A DNA stretch of 64,000 bases from Desulfosporosinus sp. (GCA_003513495.1 DOPM01000033.1:78023-142022); one strand, 5' to 3'; positions 16,815-26,724 are shown, numbered from the stretch's first letter. The notes: generated from the letters alone by a model not told the origin. A program made the numbers and translations.

Positions 16815-17206
16815 TAAGGAAGCTGTATAAAGGAGAGAGAGGTCAAGCGATGGTGGAAATGGCCCTTGTCTTGCCCCTTTTATTTCTGTTACTTTTTGGA
16901 GTGATTGAGATGGGGCGCATCGGTTACTCCTATATCACTGTAAGTAATGCCGCAAGGGCGGGGGTTCGAGTCGCAACTGTCGGAGCAACTGACTCCGAGA
17001 TTACTAGTTCTGTTATAGGTGCTGCACCCTCACTCAACTCAGCGAGTCTGTCGATTAGCATCACACCGATTGAATCTCTACGGTTATCTGGTCAAGGGGT
17101 AACTGTCCAAGTCAGTTATCCTGTACAACTTGTTATTCCGATCATCAGCAATGTATTACCTAATCCAGTTGTCGTAAGTGCCGCTACAGTTATGCGCATT
17201 GAATAG
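16811..17206 (+). CDS. TadE-like pseudopilin
   Basis: A 131-residue protein with the TadE signature: a basic N-terminus, GERGQAMVEMALVLPLLFLL (prepilin-like cleavage and membrane helix) and the conserved EMGRIGYSYITVSNAARAG segment. It acts as a minor pilin of the Tad system. The ATG at 16811 is 8-9 bases from AGGAGG; an ATG nine bases earlier would overlap that site. Confidence 0.85.
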   Translation: MIRKLYKGERGQAMVEMALVLPLLFLLLFGVIEMGRIGYSYITVSNAARAGVRVATVGATDSEITSSVIGAAPSLNSASLSISITPIESLRLSGQGVTVQVSYPVQLVIPIISNVLPNPVVVSAATVMRIE

Positions 17207-17245
17207 AAAGATACCATCCATTTCAAATAAGACGGAGGAGTGGTT

Positions 17246-18361
17246 ATGGTTCAGATAAAATCTCCATTGGCTGAACGATGGAAACTACGGTTAAAAGAAT
17301 GCAAACAACTATATTCCAAGAGCATGGCAGATCAATATGTACATTCTCACGACCGTGGGAGTGTCATCATATTAGTGGCCCTAGCTTTAACCGCCCTACT
17401 TGGCTTTTGCGCTATCGTAACAGATGTCGGTTTGATATACGCCCATAAAGCACATCTTCAAAACTCAGTAGATGCAGCAGCGCTTGCTGGTGCCCAGGAG
17501 CTTCCGAGCAATCCGAGCCTTGCGGAACAAACAGCCAGGTCTTATGCGACCCAAAACGGGACGCCAGATGTAAATGTTACCTTTGATGCTGATAATGCAA
17601 AAATTGTAGTTCAAGCAACTAAACAAGTTCCTACTTACTTTGCCCGAATTTGGGGGATAACCGAAGAACAGATTTCAGTTTCGGCTGCGGCCATGATGGT
17701 TCCTCCAATAACACTATCAGGTTCAGTACCTCTTAGTATCCAAGAACAGAACCTGGTTTATGGACAAAAATATGTTCTTAAATCAGGAGGAGGGTCCGGA
17801 ACTTCCGAGTGGTACCTTGACGATGACAAAAATAATAGTGTAATAAAATACGGAGAAGTTTCGGGAACCTCCGGGTGGTACGGTGCCTTGGAACTAACTG
17901 GTACTGGGGCCAGCTCCTATGAAACGGATTTAGCAAATGGGTATCAGGGAGAGCTACATGTAGGGCAGATTCTCGAGGTCAAACACGGAAATATGAGCGG
18001 GCCGACAGCAGAAGGGATCAACACTCGCTTAAATCGTGACACTCGCGTGCCTAAGAATACTATCGATGATTATGATAGGAGTGCTCCTCAAATCGTGTAT
18101 ATTCCTATTGTCAGAATTATTTCGGAAAGCGGCAATTCCATTCATGAAGTGCAAATCGTTGGATTTGCAGCTTTCTTTCTTGAAGGGGTTGCCGGAAACG
18201 GCAACAACTCCGTCGTAACTGGTTGGTTCATAGAGACCCTTGTCCCTAACGGACAGACATCGGGCAACCTAGCAGATCTATTAAGAACGGAACAGGATAT
18301 GGAGAATGGGGTAGCAAGTAACAATTTCGGTTTATACACACCAAAACTCATCGCAAATTAA
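17246..18361 (+). CDS. TadG-like / Tad-domain protein
   Basis: A 371-residue protein with one N-terminal membrane helix (GSVIILVALALTALLGFCAIV) followed by DVGLIYAHKAHLQNSVDAAA, the classic putative Flp pilus-assembly TadG-like N-terminal motif. The remaining ~270 residues are predicted to lie outside the cell and are Gly/Ser-rich, with no von Willebrand domain seen. GGAGG is correctly spaced from the ATG at 17246. It probably anchors or tips the pilus. Confidence 0.85.
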   Translation: MVQIKSPLAERWKLRLKECKQLYSKSMADQYVHSHDRGSVIILVALALTALLGFCAIVTDVGLIYAHKAHLQNSVDAAALAGAQELPSNPSLAEQTARSYATQNGTPDVNVTFDADNAKIVVQATKQVPTYFARIWGITEEQISVSAAAMMVPPITLSGSVPLSIQEQNLVYGQKYVLKSGGGSGTSEWYLDDDKNNSVIKYGEVSGTSGWYGALELTGTGASSYETDLANGYQGELHVGQILEVKHGNMSGPTAEGINTRLNRDTRVPKNTIDDYDRSAPQIVYIPIVRIISESGNSIHEVQIVGFAAFFLEGVAGNGNNSVVTGWFIETLVPNGQTSGNLADLLRTEQDMENGVASNNFGLYTPKLIAN

Positions 18362-18451
18362 ACCTTCTTTTAGTACATTTCAAGGTTTCATTATCTTAAT
18401 ATTAAGCTTATTACATTTTTGATCAAGTTACTCATTTGAGGGGGGATTACG

Positions 18452-19201
18452 TTGCAACGTAAAGGTTTTTTTCTTCTGGCGCTGATTTGTGGTCTTATCG
18501 CTTCTGGATCAATGTATATCTATCTGAACCAAGCGACACGAAAGCAACCCTCCGCACTTAAACCGTTAGTTATTGTTAAAAAGGCTATTTCCGCTCGTAC
18601 GATCATTGAGTCTAGTCAGCTGGAAGTTAAAGACGTTCCTATGGAAGCTTATCCCCAAGGAGGGTTTACCTCGATAAAAGATGTTCAGGGGTCTGTAGCT
18701 TTGCTGAATTTATCCGCAGGTGACTTAATCGTCGAGGCTATGCTTGAACGTAAAACGTTACAAAACCCTGGGGGTGAGATTTCTGCAGGAGGTACAACTG
18801 CCCTCACGGTTCCGAATGGGAAAAGGGCTGTAGCGATTCCGATAGGTCTGGTCAGTGGGGTGGGTTATACAATAGAACCTGGAGATTATGTCGATGTTCT
18901 AGTTACATTAGACATTAAACATTCTGCAGATTCACAGGATGTAACCGTGACGACACTCGCTGCTCAGGATGTCTTAGTTTTAAGCGTGGGGAAAAGTCTC
19001 GTCGATGAGAAAGCTAAAGTTGAATCAAAATCCTACACATTAGCCCTCAGTGTCCCACAAGCAATGGCGGTTACCCTAGGCAGTGAAAAAGGAAGTCTTC
19101 GTTTATTATTGCGTAATCCGGCTAATAAGGAAATTCGTCAAGATCCCCCGTTCACTGGCGATATATTTCTTGATGCAAACTATTTTAACAACTATAAGTA
19201 A
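18452..19201 (+). CDS. cpaB: CpaB, Flp pilus assembly protein with SAF domain
   Basis: A 249-residue protein with an N-terminal signal anchor (residues 4-24) followed by a SAF domain (about 38-100: IVVKKAISART style start, then LSAGDLIVEAML). The C-terminal RcpC/CpaB domain has PIGLVSGVGYTIEPGDYVDV. CpaB acts in the envelope during pilus assembly. TTG start behind GAGGGGGG. Twelve bases separate it from cpaE. Confidence 0.88.
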   Translation: MQRKGFFLLALICGLIASGSMYIYLNQATRKQPSALKPLVIVKKAISARTIIESSQLEVKDVPMEAYPQGGFTSIKDVQGSVALLNLSAGDLIVEAMLERKTLQNPGGEISAGGTTALTVPNGKRAVAIPIGLVSGVGYTIEPGDYVDVLVTLDIKHSADSQDVTVTTLAAQDVLVLSVGKSLVDEKAKVESKSYTLALSVPQAMAVTLGSEKGSLRLLLRNPANKEIRQDPPFTGDIFLDANYFNNYK

Positions 19202-19213
19202 GGAGGAGCGACT

Positions 19214-20455
19214 ATGAAGCGCATTAATGTGTTAATTGTGGATGATATTAGTGACACTCGAGATAGTATCAGGCGGCTTCTCCAGTTCGAGGATGATATT
19301 GACGTTGTGGGTGAAGTTGGATCTGGTTCCGAAGCCATCTTATTTTCAGAACGAAATCGACCGGATATCATTTTAATGGATATTAATATGCCTGAAATGG
19401 ATGGTATAAGGACCACCGAACTCATTGCCCAACGTGCTCCAGAATGTTCCGTGATTATCATGTCAGTTCAAGGAGAGCAAGCATATCTACGTCGAGCCAT
19501 GATGGCTGGAGCTCGAGAATACATTGTCAAACCCTTTACAGGGGATGAACTGGCAAGTGTTATCGCTAAAGTCTATGAAATGGATCAACGCAAAAGAGAT
19601 GTCTTTGTAAATCTAACTAAGGTTGCTTGTGAAACAAATACCAGAAATGCAGAAATCATCACTTTCTTCAGTACCAAAGGTGGGGTCGGAAACACGACAA
19701 TAGCAACAAATTTAGCGGTGCAATTAGCGAGTACAGGCAAATGGAGGGTTCTGTTAATTGATTTTAATCTTCAATTCGGTGATGTAGCAGTCTTTTTAAA
19801 CCTTATTCCTAAACGATCCATTGCCGATCTAGCCCAATCCGGAACTATTAAGTACTCTGAAATTCAGCCCTACTTCCTGACCCATTCTTCTGGGCTTCAG
19901 GTTTTGGCTGCCCCTACCCGCCCGGAATATGCTGAACTGGTCACTGCAGAGCATGTCGAACAACTATTCAATGAGGTAAGAGATAAGTTTGATTATATAA
20001 TCTGCGACAACGCCAGCCGATTCGATGACATTAGCCTGGTTAGCCTTGATGCTGCAACTCAGATTTGGTTAGTTTTAGCAATGGATGTGCCGACTCTTAA
20101 AAATGCCAAACTTAGCCTTGAGGTTTTAGAAGGGCTTCATTATACTTCAAAAGTTCAAGTTGTTCTTAATCGGTCAAGTAAAGAAATGGGGATGAACCCC
20201 CAAGATGTTGAGAAAAGCCTCAACGTCAAAATTAATTATGACATTCCAAGTGATGGGCGAGCTCTGGTTGCTGCCCTTAATCAGGGTGTGCCATTTGTAA
20301 CCTCTCATCTACAGAGTAAAGCGTCTGAAGGAATTCGGAACATGGCAAGAAAACTTACATCTTCGCAAGAAGCTTCGACTAAGAACGAGGTTAAGGAGCA
20401 GGAACATAAAAATCGAGGTACTTTAAAGGGACTTATTAGAGTGTTCGGATTTTAA
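19214..20455 (+). CDS. CpaE/TadZ-like protein: receiver domain plus ParA-like ATPase
   Basis: A 413-residue protein that is likely to position the Tad machine at a cell site. Residues 1-120 are a full receiver domain with acidic pocket DD10-11, phospho-acceptor Asp56 (LMDINMPEMDG) and Lys106 (VKPF). Residues ~147-390 are a MinD/ParA-type ATPase. The deviant Walker A reads KGGVGNTT: the signature Lys155 is kept, but Asn160 replaces the usual second Lys. Canonical TadZ proteins have a degenerate receiver, so the intact Asp56 suggests input from a histidine kinase encoded elsewhere. Confidence 0.87.
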   Translation: MKRINVLIVDDISDTRDSIRRLLQFEDDIDVVGEVGSGSEAILFSERNRPDIILMDINMPEMDGIRTTELIAQRAPECSVIIMSVQGEQAYLRRAMMAGAREYIVKPFTGDELASVIAKVYEMDQRKRDVFVNLTKVACETNTRNAEIITFFSTKGGVGNTTIATNLAVQLASTGKWRVLLIDFNLQFGDVAVFLNLIPKRSIADLAQSGTIKYSEIQPYFLTHSSGLQVLAAPTRPEYAELVTAEHVEQLFNEVRDKFDYIICDNASRFDDISLVSLDAATQIWLVLAMDVPTLKNAKLSLEVLEGLHYTSKVQVVLNRSSKEMGMNPQDVEKSLNVKINYDIPSDGRALVAALNQGVPFVTSHLQSKASEGIRNMARKLTSSQEASTKNEVKEQEHKNRGTLKGLIRVFGF

Positions 20456-20470
20456 AGGAGGGCTACGAGC

Positions 20471-21820
20471 ATGTCTTTGCTAAAACGCTTAGAAAAAGAG
20501 AAGGTTCATATACCTGAAGAGCCTAGGAACGAGCATAGGGCAGTTCGCCCTATTCCCCAAGCTGATCCATGGCGTGAGTTTAAAAGCAGCGTCCATCATG
20601 AAGTCATCAACGCTTTAGATAAAATTAACAATCAAGATCTTAATACCGAGACCTTGCAACCGATAGTTGAGCACACCCTTGATATTCGAGCTGATGCCTT
20701 AGGGCTAACTCCTCCTAGAACGGAACGTCAGCGCCTGACCCAAGAGGTTATGGATGAAATACTGGGCTTAGGTCCGATTGAACCTTTGCTTCAAGATCCT
20801 TCTATTAATGAAATTATGGTAAATGGTCCTCGACAAGTATACGTTGAAAGAAAAGGAAAGCTTGAACTGACTGGGGTGACGTTTTACGACGATGCTCACG
20901 TTTTGCATATAATGGAAAAAATTGTTGCGCCTTTAGGTCGGCGTATTGATGAAAGCCAACCTATGGTGGATGCTCGATTACCTGATGGTTCCAGGGTTAA
21001 TGCGATAATACCCCCACTGGCTTTATATGGACCCGTATTGACCATTCGAAAGTTTTCTAAAATACCCTTTGGTATAGAAGATTTGGTAGGCTTCGGTACG
21101 TTGACTCAGGAAATGGCAGAATTCATCGATGCCTGTGTTAAAGCACGATTAAATATCATTGTCTCCGGAGGAACAGGGTCAGGGAAGACAACCACCCTGG
21201 GAGTGATCTCAGCGTTCATTCCGGAAGATGAACGTATTATTACTATTGAAGATGCCGCAGAACTTCAACTTCGACAAACCCATGTTGTCGCACTGGAAAC
21301 TCGCCCGGCGAACATTGAAGGTAAAGGTGCAATCGTAATCAGAGATCTCGTACGTAACGCTTTACGGATGAGACCAGAACGAATTATCGTGGGAGAAGTT
21401 CGAAGCGGAGAAGCCTTAGATATGTTGCAGGCTATGAATACCGGTCATGATGGCTCACTTACTACCGGCCACGCCAATACTCCTCGGGATATGCTCTCTC
21501 GTCTAGAAACCATGGTCTTAATGGCAGGTATGGATCTACCTGTAAGAGCAATTCGTGAGCAAATTTCAAGTGCTATAGATGTGATTGTTCAACAGAGTCG
21601 CTTGCGGGACGGTAGCCGGAAAATTACTCATATTACTGAAGTCATGGGGATGGAGGGAGATGTTATTGTACTACAAGACATTTTCCGTTATGAGCAAATC
21701 GGTATCGAGAAGCAGGGGAAAGTTCAGGGGCATTTCCGGGCTACTGGGATTCGACCGCATTTTATAGATAAACTGATTACTGCTGGACAAATCCTTCCTG
21801 ATAATATTTTTTCAAATTAG
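20471..21820 (+). CDS. cpaF: CpaF/TadA secretion ATPase
   Basis: A 449-residue hexameric ATPase that drives pilus extension and possibly retraction. The N-terminal ~90 residues form the linker. The core has Walker A GGTGSGKTT (233-241), the Asp box TIEDAAELQL, a Walker B-like IVGEVRSGEALDML and the His box TTGHANTPRDML. The length matches the family. The ATG follows GGAGGGCTACGAGC. Its membrane platform, TadB and TadC, follows directly. Confidence 0.93.
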   Translation: MSLLKRLEKEKVHIPEEPRNEHRAVRPIPQADPWREFKSSVHHEVINALDKINNQDLNTETLQPIVEHTLDIRADALGLTPPRTERQRLTQEVMDEILGLGPIEPLLQDPSINEIMVNGPRQVYVERKGKLELTGVTFYDDAHVLHIMEKIVAPLGRRIDESQPMVDARLPDGSRVNAIIPPLALYGPVLTIRKFSKIPFGIEDLVGFGTLTQEMAEFIDACVKARLNIIVSGGTGSGKTTTLGVISAFIPEDERIITIEDAAELQLRQTHVVALETRPANIEGKGAIVIRDLVRNALRMRPERIIVGEVRSGEALDMLQAMNTGHDGSLTTGHANTPRDMLSRLETMVLMAGMDLPVRAIREQISSAIDVIVQQSRLRDGSRKITHITEVMGMEGDVIVLQDIFRYEQIGIEKQGKVQGHFRATGIRPHFIDKLITAGQILPDNIFSN

Positions 21821-21857
21821 TCGTATCCTTTCACTTCCTTGAGAAAGGGGGACATCT

Positions 21858-22817
21858 ATGCTAAAGGGGATGCCTCAAACTCTGTTACTGATTTCAGTAA
21901 GCGCAACGTTTCTAACGATTTACCTCGGAATTCTCGCCCTTGTTCATCGAGGCGAAACCCTCGAAGTAAAGCTTCAACGGTTTACTGCCTTGCGAGCACC
22001 AATAAACATTGAGACTGATAAACGAGATTTAAAATACTTACTCAAACGATTAGGGCGTTTCGCTCCACGTCGTTGGAGTGAAGGTTTAGACCTTGAATTG
22101 ATACGTGGGAATATACCAATTAATGGTGGAGAGTTTTTGATTCTCCAAGGCTTTTTAACCATGTTATTCTTTCTGCTGGGATTTGCCTTGACACAAAAAA
22201 TCTATGGTGGGATTCTGTTTTCCATCGTTGGCTGGTTGCTTCCCCGATTATGGCTAAAATCTGCCCAAAACAAGAAACGTCGTCAATTTAATAGTCAACT
22301 TGCAGATGCGTTGTTAGTTTTAGCCAACTCTCTAAGGGCCGGTTTTAGCCTCCTGCAAGCTATGGAAATGGTTAGCCAAGAAATGCCTAACCCTATATCA
22401 GGAGAGTTCCAGCTTGCCTTGCGAGAAATGACCTACGGTACTGCCACGGAAACTGCACTGGTCCATCTATCTGAACGAGTGGGCAGTGATGTCTTAGACC
22501 TTCTCGTGACTGCCATGCTGATTCAGCGTCAGGCGGGAGGAAATTTAGCAGAGGTACTTCTAAATATCCATGCCACTATCCAGGATCGTTTACGTATCCA
22601 GCAAGAAATTAAGACCCTTACCGCCCAAGGACGAATGTCAGGATATATTATTGCCGCCCTGCCCTTCGCCATAGCAGCTGTTCTAAGTGTACTTAATCCC
22701 AACTATCTTTTCGTACTATTTAGTCATCCCATTGGCTGGGCCCTGCTTGCTGGGGGACTTATCTCACAATTGATTGGCTTTATACTAATTAGAAAGATAA
22801 TTACCATCGAGGTTTAA
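21858..22817 (+). CDS. tadB: TadB, membrane platform protein
   Basis: A 319-residue type II secretion system F-domain protein. One helix lies near the N-terminus, a pair near 105-140, a cytoplasmic T2SSF domain spans about 155-285 (LADALLVLANSLRAGFSLLQ), and two helices lie at the end. It forms the inner-membrane base on which CpaF acts. AAAGGGGG site before the ATG. Confidence 0.9.
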   Translation: MLKGMPQTLLLISVSATFLTIYLGILALVHRGETLEVKLQRFTALRAPINIETDKRDLKYLLKRLGRFAPRRWSEGLDLELIRGNIPINGGEFLILQGFLTMLFFLLGFALTQKIYGGILFSIVGWLLPRLWLKSAQNKKRRQFNSQLADALLVLANSLRAGFSLLQAMEMVSQEMPNPISGEFQLALREMTYGTATETALVHLSERVGSDVLDLLVTAMLIQRQAGGNLAEVLLNIHATIQDRLRIQQEIKTLTAQGRMSGYIIAALPFAIAAVLSVLNPNYLFVLFSHPIGWALLAGGLISQLIGFILIRKIITIEV

Positions 22818-22861
22818 TAAGACAAACTAAGATGGAACGTTCTTTAAAAGGGGGTAGCTTT

Positions 22862-23773
22862 ATGGAATTGCCAATTATAGTACTAAGCGTTTTTGGCACT
22901 GTTTGTTTTACTTTTCTTGCTGTCCTTTCTAATAGCCAAGAAAAGAAGAAACAAGAGCGTATTTCAAGGGCATTAGGACAAAGAGAAATGATAATTGAAG
23001 TGGATGTACGTCCTTTAAGTGAACGTGTACTGCGTCCTCTGCTCCATAAATTTGCGCACCGTCTAACGAGTTTAACTCCCAAAGGAGACAAAGAGCGCAC
23101 AACTACTAAGCTCAGTGCAGCTGGATTATCAGGTCAATGGGAAGAGGTGGAGTGGAAAGGTTTACAATATGCCTTGAGTGTCCTACTTTGTCTTTTGCTT
23201 TTTGGGATGTTTTCCTTAATGAAGGTTGGGTTGCTGATAAGAATAGGCATGGGGATAAACGGGCTATTGCTTGGCTATATTCTGCCAAATTATTGGTTGA
23301 AGGTTAAAGTCAGACAACGCCAAAGGGAAATCGAAAAGACGTTGCCTGATGTCCTAGATCTTTTAACAGTTAGCGTGGAGGCAGGCCTTGGATTTGATGC
23401 AGCGTTACTGAAAGTTGTAGAGAAACAAAAAGGGGTGCTTGCAGAGGAATTCCTAAGGGTTCTTCAAGAAATCAAAATGGGACGACCTCGGCGGGAGACG
23501 TTAAGGGCGCTGGCAAAACGTAACAAACCTGCTGAAGACCTTAGTAATGTGGTTGCATCCCTTGTTCAAGCAGATCAACTGGGGATATCAATTGGTGGTG
23601 TTTTGCGTAATCAAGCTAAACAAATCAGGCAGAAACAACGGCAGCGAGCAGAAGAAAAAGCTCAAAAAGCTCCGGTAAAAATGATGATTCCCTTAGTTTT
23701 TTTCGTCTTTCCCTGCATCTTTATCGTTGTGCTGGGACCTGCAGTGATTCAAATAATTGAGATACTGAAGTAG
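22862..23773 (+). CDS. tadC: TadC, membrane platform protein
   Basis: A 303-residue second platform protein, paralogous to TadB. Hydrophobic segments lie near residues 4-22, 90-135 and 275-298; between them is a T2SSF domain (LPDVLDLLTVSVEAGLGFDA). The ATG at 22862 behind AAAAGGGGGTAG is preferred over one 30 bases upstream that lacks a site. Confidence 0.9.
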   Translation: MELPIIVLSVFGTVCFTFLAVLSNSQEKKKQERISRALGQREMIIEVDVRPLSERVLRPLLHKFAHRLTSLTPKGDKERTTTKLSAAGLSGQWEEVEWKGLQYALSVLLCLLLFGMFSLMKVGLLIRIGMGINGLLLGYILPNYWLKVKVRQRQREIEKTLPDVLDLLTVSVEAGLGFDAALLKVVEKQKGVLAEEFLRVLQEIKMGRPRRETLRALAKRNKPAEDLSNVVASLVQADQLGISIGGVLRNQAKQIRQKQRQRAEEKAQKAPVKMMIPLVFFVFPCIFIVVLGPAVIQIIEILK

Positions 23774-23791
23774 CTAGAGGGAGATGTCGCT

Positions 23792-24163
23792 GTGAACTAT
23801 GGACAAATGCGTAATTTACGAACAGGCCAGGTTATTGCTGAGCAAGTATGGATAGCAGACTCGTATTGGACCAGATTACTTGGTCTTCTCGGTCGTTCCG
23901 AGCTAGCCCCTAGTAAAGGGCTTTGGATTAAGCCCTGCCGGCAAGTTCATATGATTGGTATGAGGTTCTCAATTTCAGTATGGTATTTAGATAAATCGGG
24001 GCAAGTATGTGGAATCATTGATGAGCTGCATCCATGGAAAGTATCTCCATACATGAGAAAGGCCTTAAGTATTCTTGAATTACCAGTGGGCTGGGGAGAA
24101 GCAACTAATACTGTACTTGGAGATAAGCTGGTTTGGGAAGAAAACCCTGTGGGTAACCCTTAG
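23792..24163 (+). CDS. DUF192 family protein
   Basis: A 123-residue single-domain DUF192 protein with the typical RLLGLLGR segment, a central MIGMRFSISVWYLD strand and the ending ILELPVGWGE. The function is unknown; DUF192 proteins are often exported or envelope-linked and frequently sit at the end of Tad operons. GTG start, 18 bases after tadC, so probably the last gene of the operon. The following gene is convergent, only two bases away, with no room for a terminator. Confidence 0.82.
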   Translation: MNYGQMRNLRTGQVIAEQVWIADSYWTRLLGLLGRSELAPSKGLWIKPCRQVHMIGMRFSISVWYLDKSGQVCGIIDELHPWKVSPYMRKALSILELPVGWGEATNTVLGDKLVWEENPVGNP

Positions 24164-24165
24164 TT

Positions 24166-25485
24166 TTAATCTGTCTCAAAAAATGCCGATATAAGATTAG
24201 CTATTGCCAAGTGGTCTTTAACTCCTCCAAGTTCGCGCAAGGAGTGCATCCCTAGGATTGGGTTTCCAATATCCACTGAACGAATATCGAGGTGGGTGCT
24301 GGAGATTGGGCCAATGGTGGAGCCCCCTCGTTCATCAGAACGATTGACAAACGTTTGGACGGGAACTTTTGCTAATTGACAGAGCGCAGTAACGATTGCC
24401 GAAGATTCTGCATCTGTTGTGTAATTCTGATTGGCACTTAGTTTGATTACTGGACCGCCATTAAGGATGGGTCGGTTAGTGGGATCGTGTTTTTCACTTG
24501 AGTTAGGATGTAAAGCATGGGCCATATCAGCAGATATAAGAAAAGAATGCTCTAAGGCTTGGAAGTAGTTTTCTCGGTCTTTTTTTTGTGCAAGCATAAT
24601 TCGTTCTAGAACATGATAGAGAAGAGGAGAAGCAGCACCTTGTCTTGAAGTGCTGCCGCACTCTTCATGGTCAAAGCAAACTAGAACTTGGGTAGCTAAA
24701 GATGGTTTTGCCTGGGTAATTGCATACATACCTGCATGAATCATTGCTAGATCATCAAGACGAGAACTGGAGATAAATTCTTGTTGCAGCCCGACAAAAC
24801 ACCCTTTTTCAGATTCACAGAGGAACAAATCAAAATCTAGAATATCCTCAGGCAGACAATTTAGGGTTTCGGCGAGAAGATTAATTAGTACACCACCTTT
24901 TTCCAGACCCTCCGTGATTTGAGCCAATAAGGGGAGCATATCCTTTTGTTTGTTCAATTCTAAGCCTTCATTAACTTTTCGGTTCATATGAATCGCAAGA
25001 TTGGGTATTACCAGTAAAGGACGATCACTATGGAATAACTTTATTTGAGGAGAAAAGGGAGATTCTCCGCGCAGGATAATTCGACCCGCCAACGAAAGCG
25101 GACGGTCTAGCCATGTATTTAGGATGGGACCTCCATAGGTTTCGACATTTAATTTAAGATAATGTCCTTCTACAGAAATCTCCGGTAAGGTTTTAACTCG
25201 AAAACTGGGGCTGTCTGTATGTGCGGCAAGGAGACGAAACCCATGTTGTTCTGGCTCGCCTTGGCCGACTATAAAAGCAATTAGAGCAGAATTATTTCGA
25301 GTCACAAAGAACTTTCCTCCAGACGTTAATGACCATTTCTCGTTCATGGATAACTCACGAAATCCTTGAGGAACGAGGAACTGCTTAATGCATTCCACCG
25401 CATGAAAAGCAGAAGGGCTTTCCTCGATGAAATCTAGAAGTGCTTGAGCAAAGTTTCGTTCTGTAACGTTGATATAGTTTTTCAT
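24166..25485 (-). CDS. M18 family aminopeptidase
   Basis: A 439-residue zinc aminopeptidase (aspartyl aminopeptidase/ApeB class) that trims N-terminal residues from peptides in the cytosol. Metal-site segments are AAHTDSPSFRVK (first His-x-Asp), SSRLDDLAM, DHEECGSTS with the Glu-Glu pair, DMAHALHPN and a late HSLRELGG. Full length for the family. The ATG at 25485 is well spaced from AAAGGTGG; a GTG four codons upstream overlaps that site. Confidence 0.9.
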   Translation of the reverse strand: MKNYINVTERNFAQALLDFIEESPSAFHAVECIKQFLVPQGFRELSMNEKWSLTSGGKFFVTRNNSALIAFIVGQGEPEQHGFRLLAAHTDSPSFRVKTLPEISVEGHYLKLNVETYGGPILNTWLDRPLSLAGRIILRGESPFSPQIKLFHSDRPLLVIPNLAIHMNRKVNEGLELNKQKDMLPLLAQITEGLEKGGVLINLLAETLNCLPEDILDFDLFLCESEKGCFVGLQQEFISSSRLDDLAMIHAGMYAITQAKPSLATQVLVCFDHEECGSTSRQGAASPLLYHVLERIMLAQKKDRENYFQALEHSFLISADMAHALHPNSSEKHDPTNRPILNGGPVIKLSANQNYTTDAESSAIVTALCQLAKVPVQTFVNRSDERGGSTIGPISSTHLDIRSVDIGNPILGMHSLRELGGVKDHLAIANLISAFFETD

Positions 25486-25591
25486 ACATTCGACCACCTT
25501 TCATTGGGTTTCTTCGAATATTTTCTGTCAGCTATTGAAGGTGCAGGACATTAGACATATTATATAGAAAGATTTCGAAAGATCAACTTTA

Positions 25592-26446
25592 ATGATGAAG
25601 AATTGTGGGATGAAAATGGAAATAGATATGAGGGATGTTCATTTCCAAACATTTGAACATATTAACTTAGAAAAGATCACAGAAGTGTGGAATAGATGCT
25701 GGCGCGGGTACTACTACGATATGTCCTATTCACATGAACTTATGAAAGTGTGGCTTGATTTAAGTCACGTCTCTTTATCACATTCGATTGCTGTACTAAT
25801 CAATCATCAAGTTGTTGGCTTTGCTTTGTTATCAATAGATGGCAGTGATGGCTGGATTGCTGGAGCATGTATAGATCCTAATTACCGAAGAAACGGTCTT
25901 TTTAGCGTCCTAATGCGTTCTCAACTAAATTTGGCGGGTTCTATCCATCTAAAACGAGTTTATTTGGAGGTCCTTGAACAAAATCCTGCACGATTAGTAT
26001 ATCAAGCTGTTGGTTTTACGTGTGTACGACAGCTTAATGTCTATCGTAATCAACCCCAAATAGATCTAGAGAGGAGAGCAGGTAAGGTTCATTCCGTTGG
26101 AATTATACCCCTAGAGCAATACTTTAATTGCCGAAGCCTTGCTTGTTTTAATCCAGCCTGGCAACGCAGAGAAGGATATTTGAGACGTCATAATAACATT
26201 TTGGCGTTCATAAGCTCAACAGGAACAGCGGGTGCCTTATTCGCCAGAGACCTAAGGGGTCCGTTACTGGATATCTGGAGTGCTGATTCAGCGGGAGCAG
26301 AAGAGGTACTCCCCACGATACTTCAATGGTCAGGCGAATCATTGTCACTTATCAATCAACCGAATGATTTCATTTCTAACTATCTTAAAGACTATGGTAT
26401 TAACCCCAGTTTAAAGCAAATCGAAATGTGTGCGGAACTGTCATAA
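25592..26446 (+). CDS. GNAT-family N-acetyltransferase
   Basis: A 284-residue protein whose first ~150 residues are a GNAT domain. The acetyl-CoA loop reads IDPNYRRNGLFSVLM, followed by NPARLVYQAVGF, the usual helix after the beta bulge. A second half of about 130 residues resembles a degenerate GNAT copy, as in two-domain acetyltransferases. The substrate is unknown. Several in-frame ATGs lie within the first 40 bases and none has a strong site, so the start is uncertain. Confidence 0.78.
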   Translation: MMKNCGMKMEIDMRDVHFQTFEHINLEKITEVWNRCWRGYYYDMSYSHELMKVWLDLSHVSLSHSIAVLINHQVVGFALLSIDGSDGWIAGACIDPNYRRNGLFSVLMRSQLNLAGSIHLKRVYLEVLEQNPARLVYQAVGFTCVRQLNVYRNQPQIDLERRAGKVHSVGIIPLEQYFNCRSLACFNPAWQRREGYLRRHNNILAFISSTGTAGALFARDLRGPLLDIWSADSAGAEEVLPTILQWSGESLSLINQPNDFISNYLKDYGINPSLKQIEMCAELS

Positions 26447-26563
26447 CTGCCATTCTATAAACATAAGTTAGTATAGTCCGGATGAATTGACGTGAAAAGA
26501 GGGTCGCTTTTTGGTAATTTCTATCGGGCAAGAATGTAGACAATTTATATTTTTTGAAAAAAC

Positions 26564-26592
26564 TTGTATTTTTAGAAAGAAAGGTATATACT
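26564..26592 (+). promoter_or_regulatory. sigma-A promoter before a 31-codon gene
   Basis: TTGTAT, 17 bases, TATACT. Transcription would start near 26599, giving a ~270-base RNA that ends at the hairpin 26821-26870. Confidence 0.65.
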
Positions 26593-26628
26593 TAATAAGT
26601 TAACCGAGAAACTTTGAAAGGAGATTTT

Positions 26629-26724
26629 ATGAAACAAAAAGAAAAAATTATGATTAATGCGATTTTAGAATCAATCGGTCTCGAATCCATTAAGTCAACT
26701 CAAACTGAAAAGGCAAGTTCATAA
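26629..26724 (+). CDS. small protein, 31 aa
   Basis: MKQKEKIMINAILESIGLES begins a 31-residue, Lys/Glu/Ser-rich, amphipathic peptide with no signal or membrane segment. It has a perfect GAAAGGAG site, its own strong promoter and a strong terminator, all signs of a real short gene. A second short frame (26761-26829, TTG start behind AAAGGGAG, 22 codons, hydrophobic MTRILILKCN start) lies in the same transcript. I do not recognise either; a regulatory RNA with a reading frame is an alternative. Confidence 0.5.
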   Translation: MKQKEKIMINAILESIGLESIKSTQTEKASS

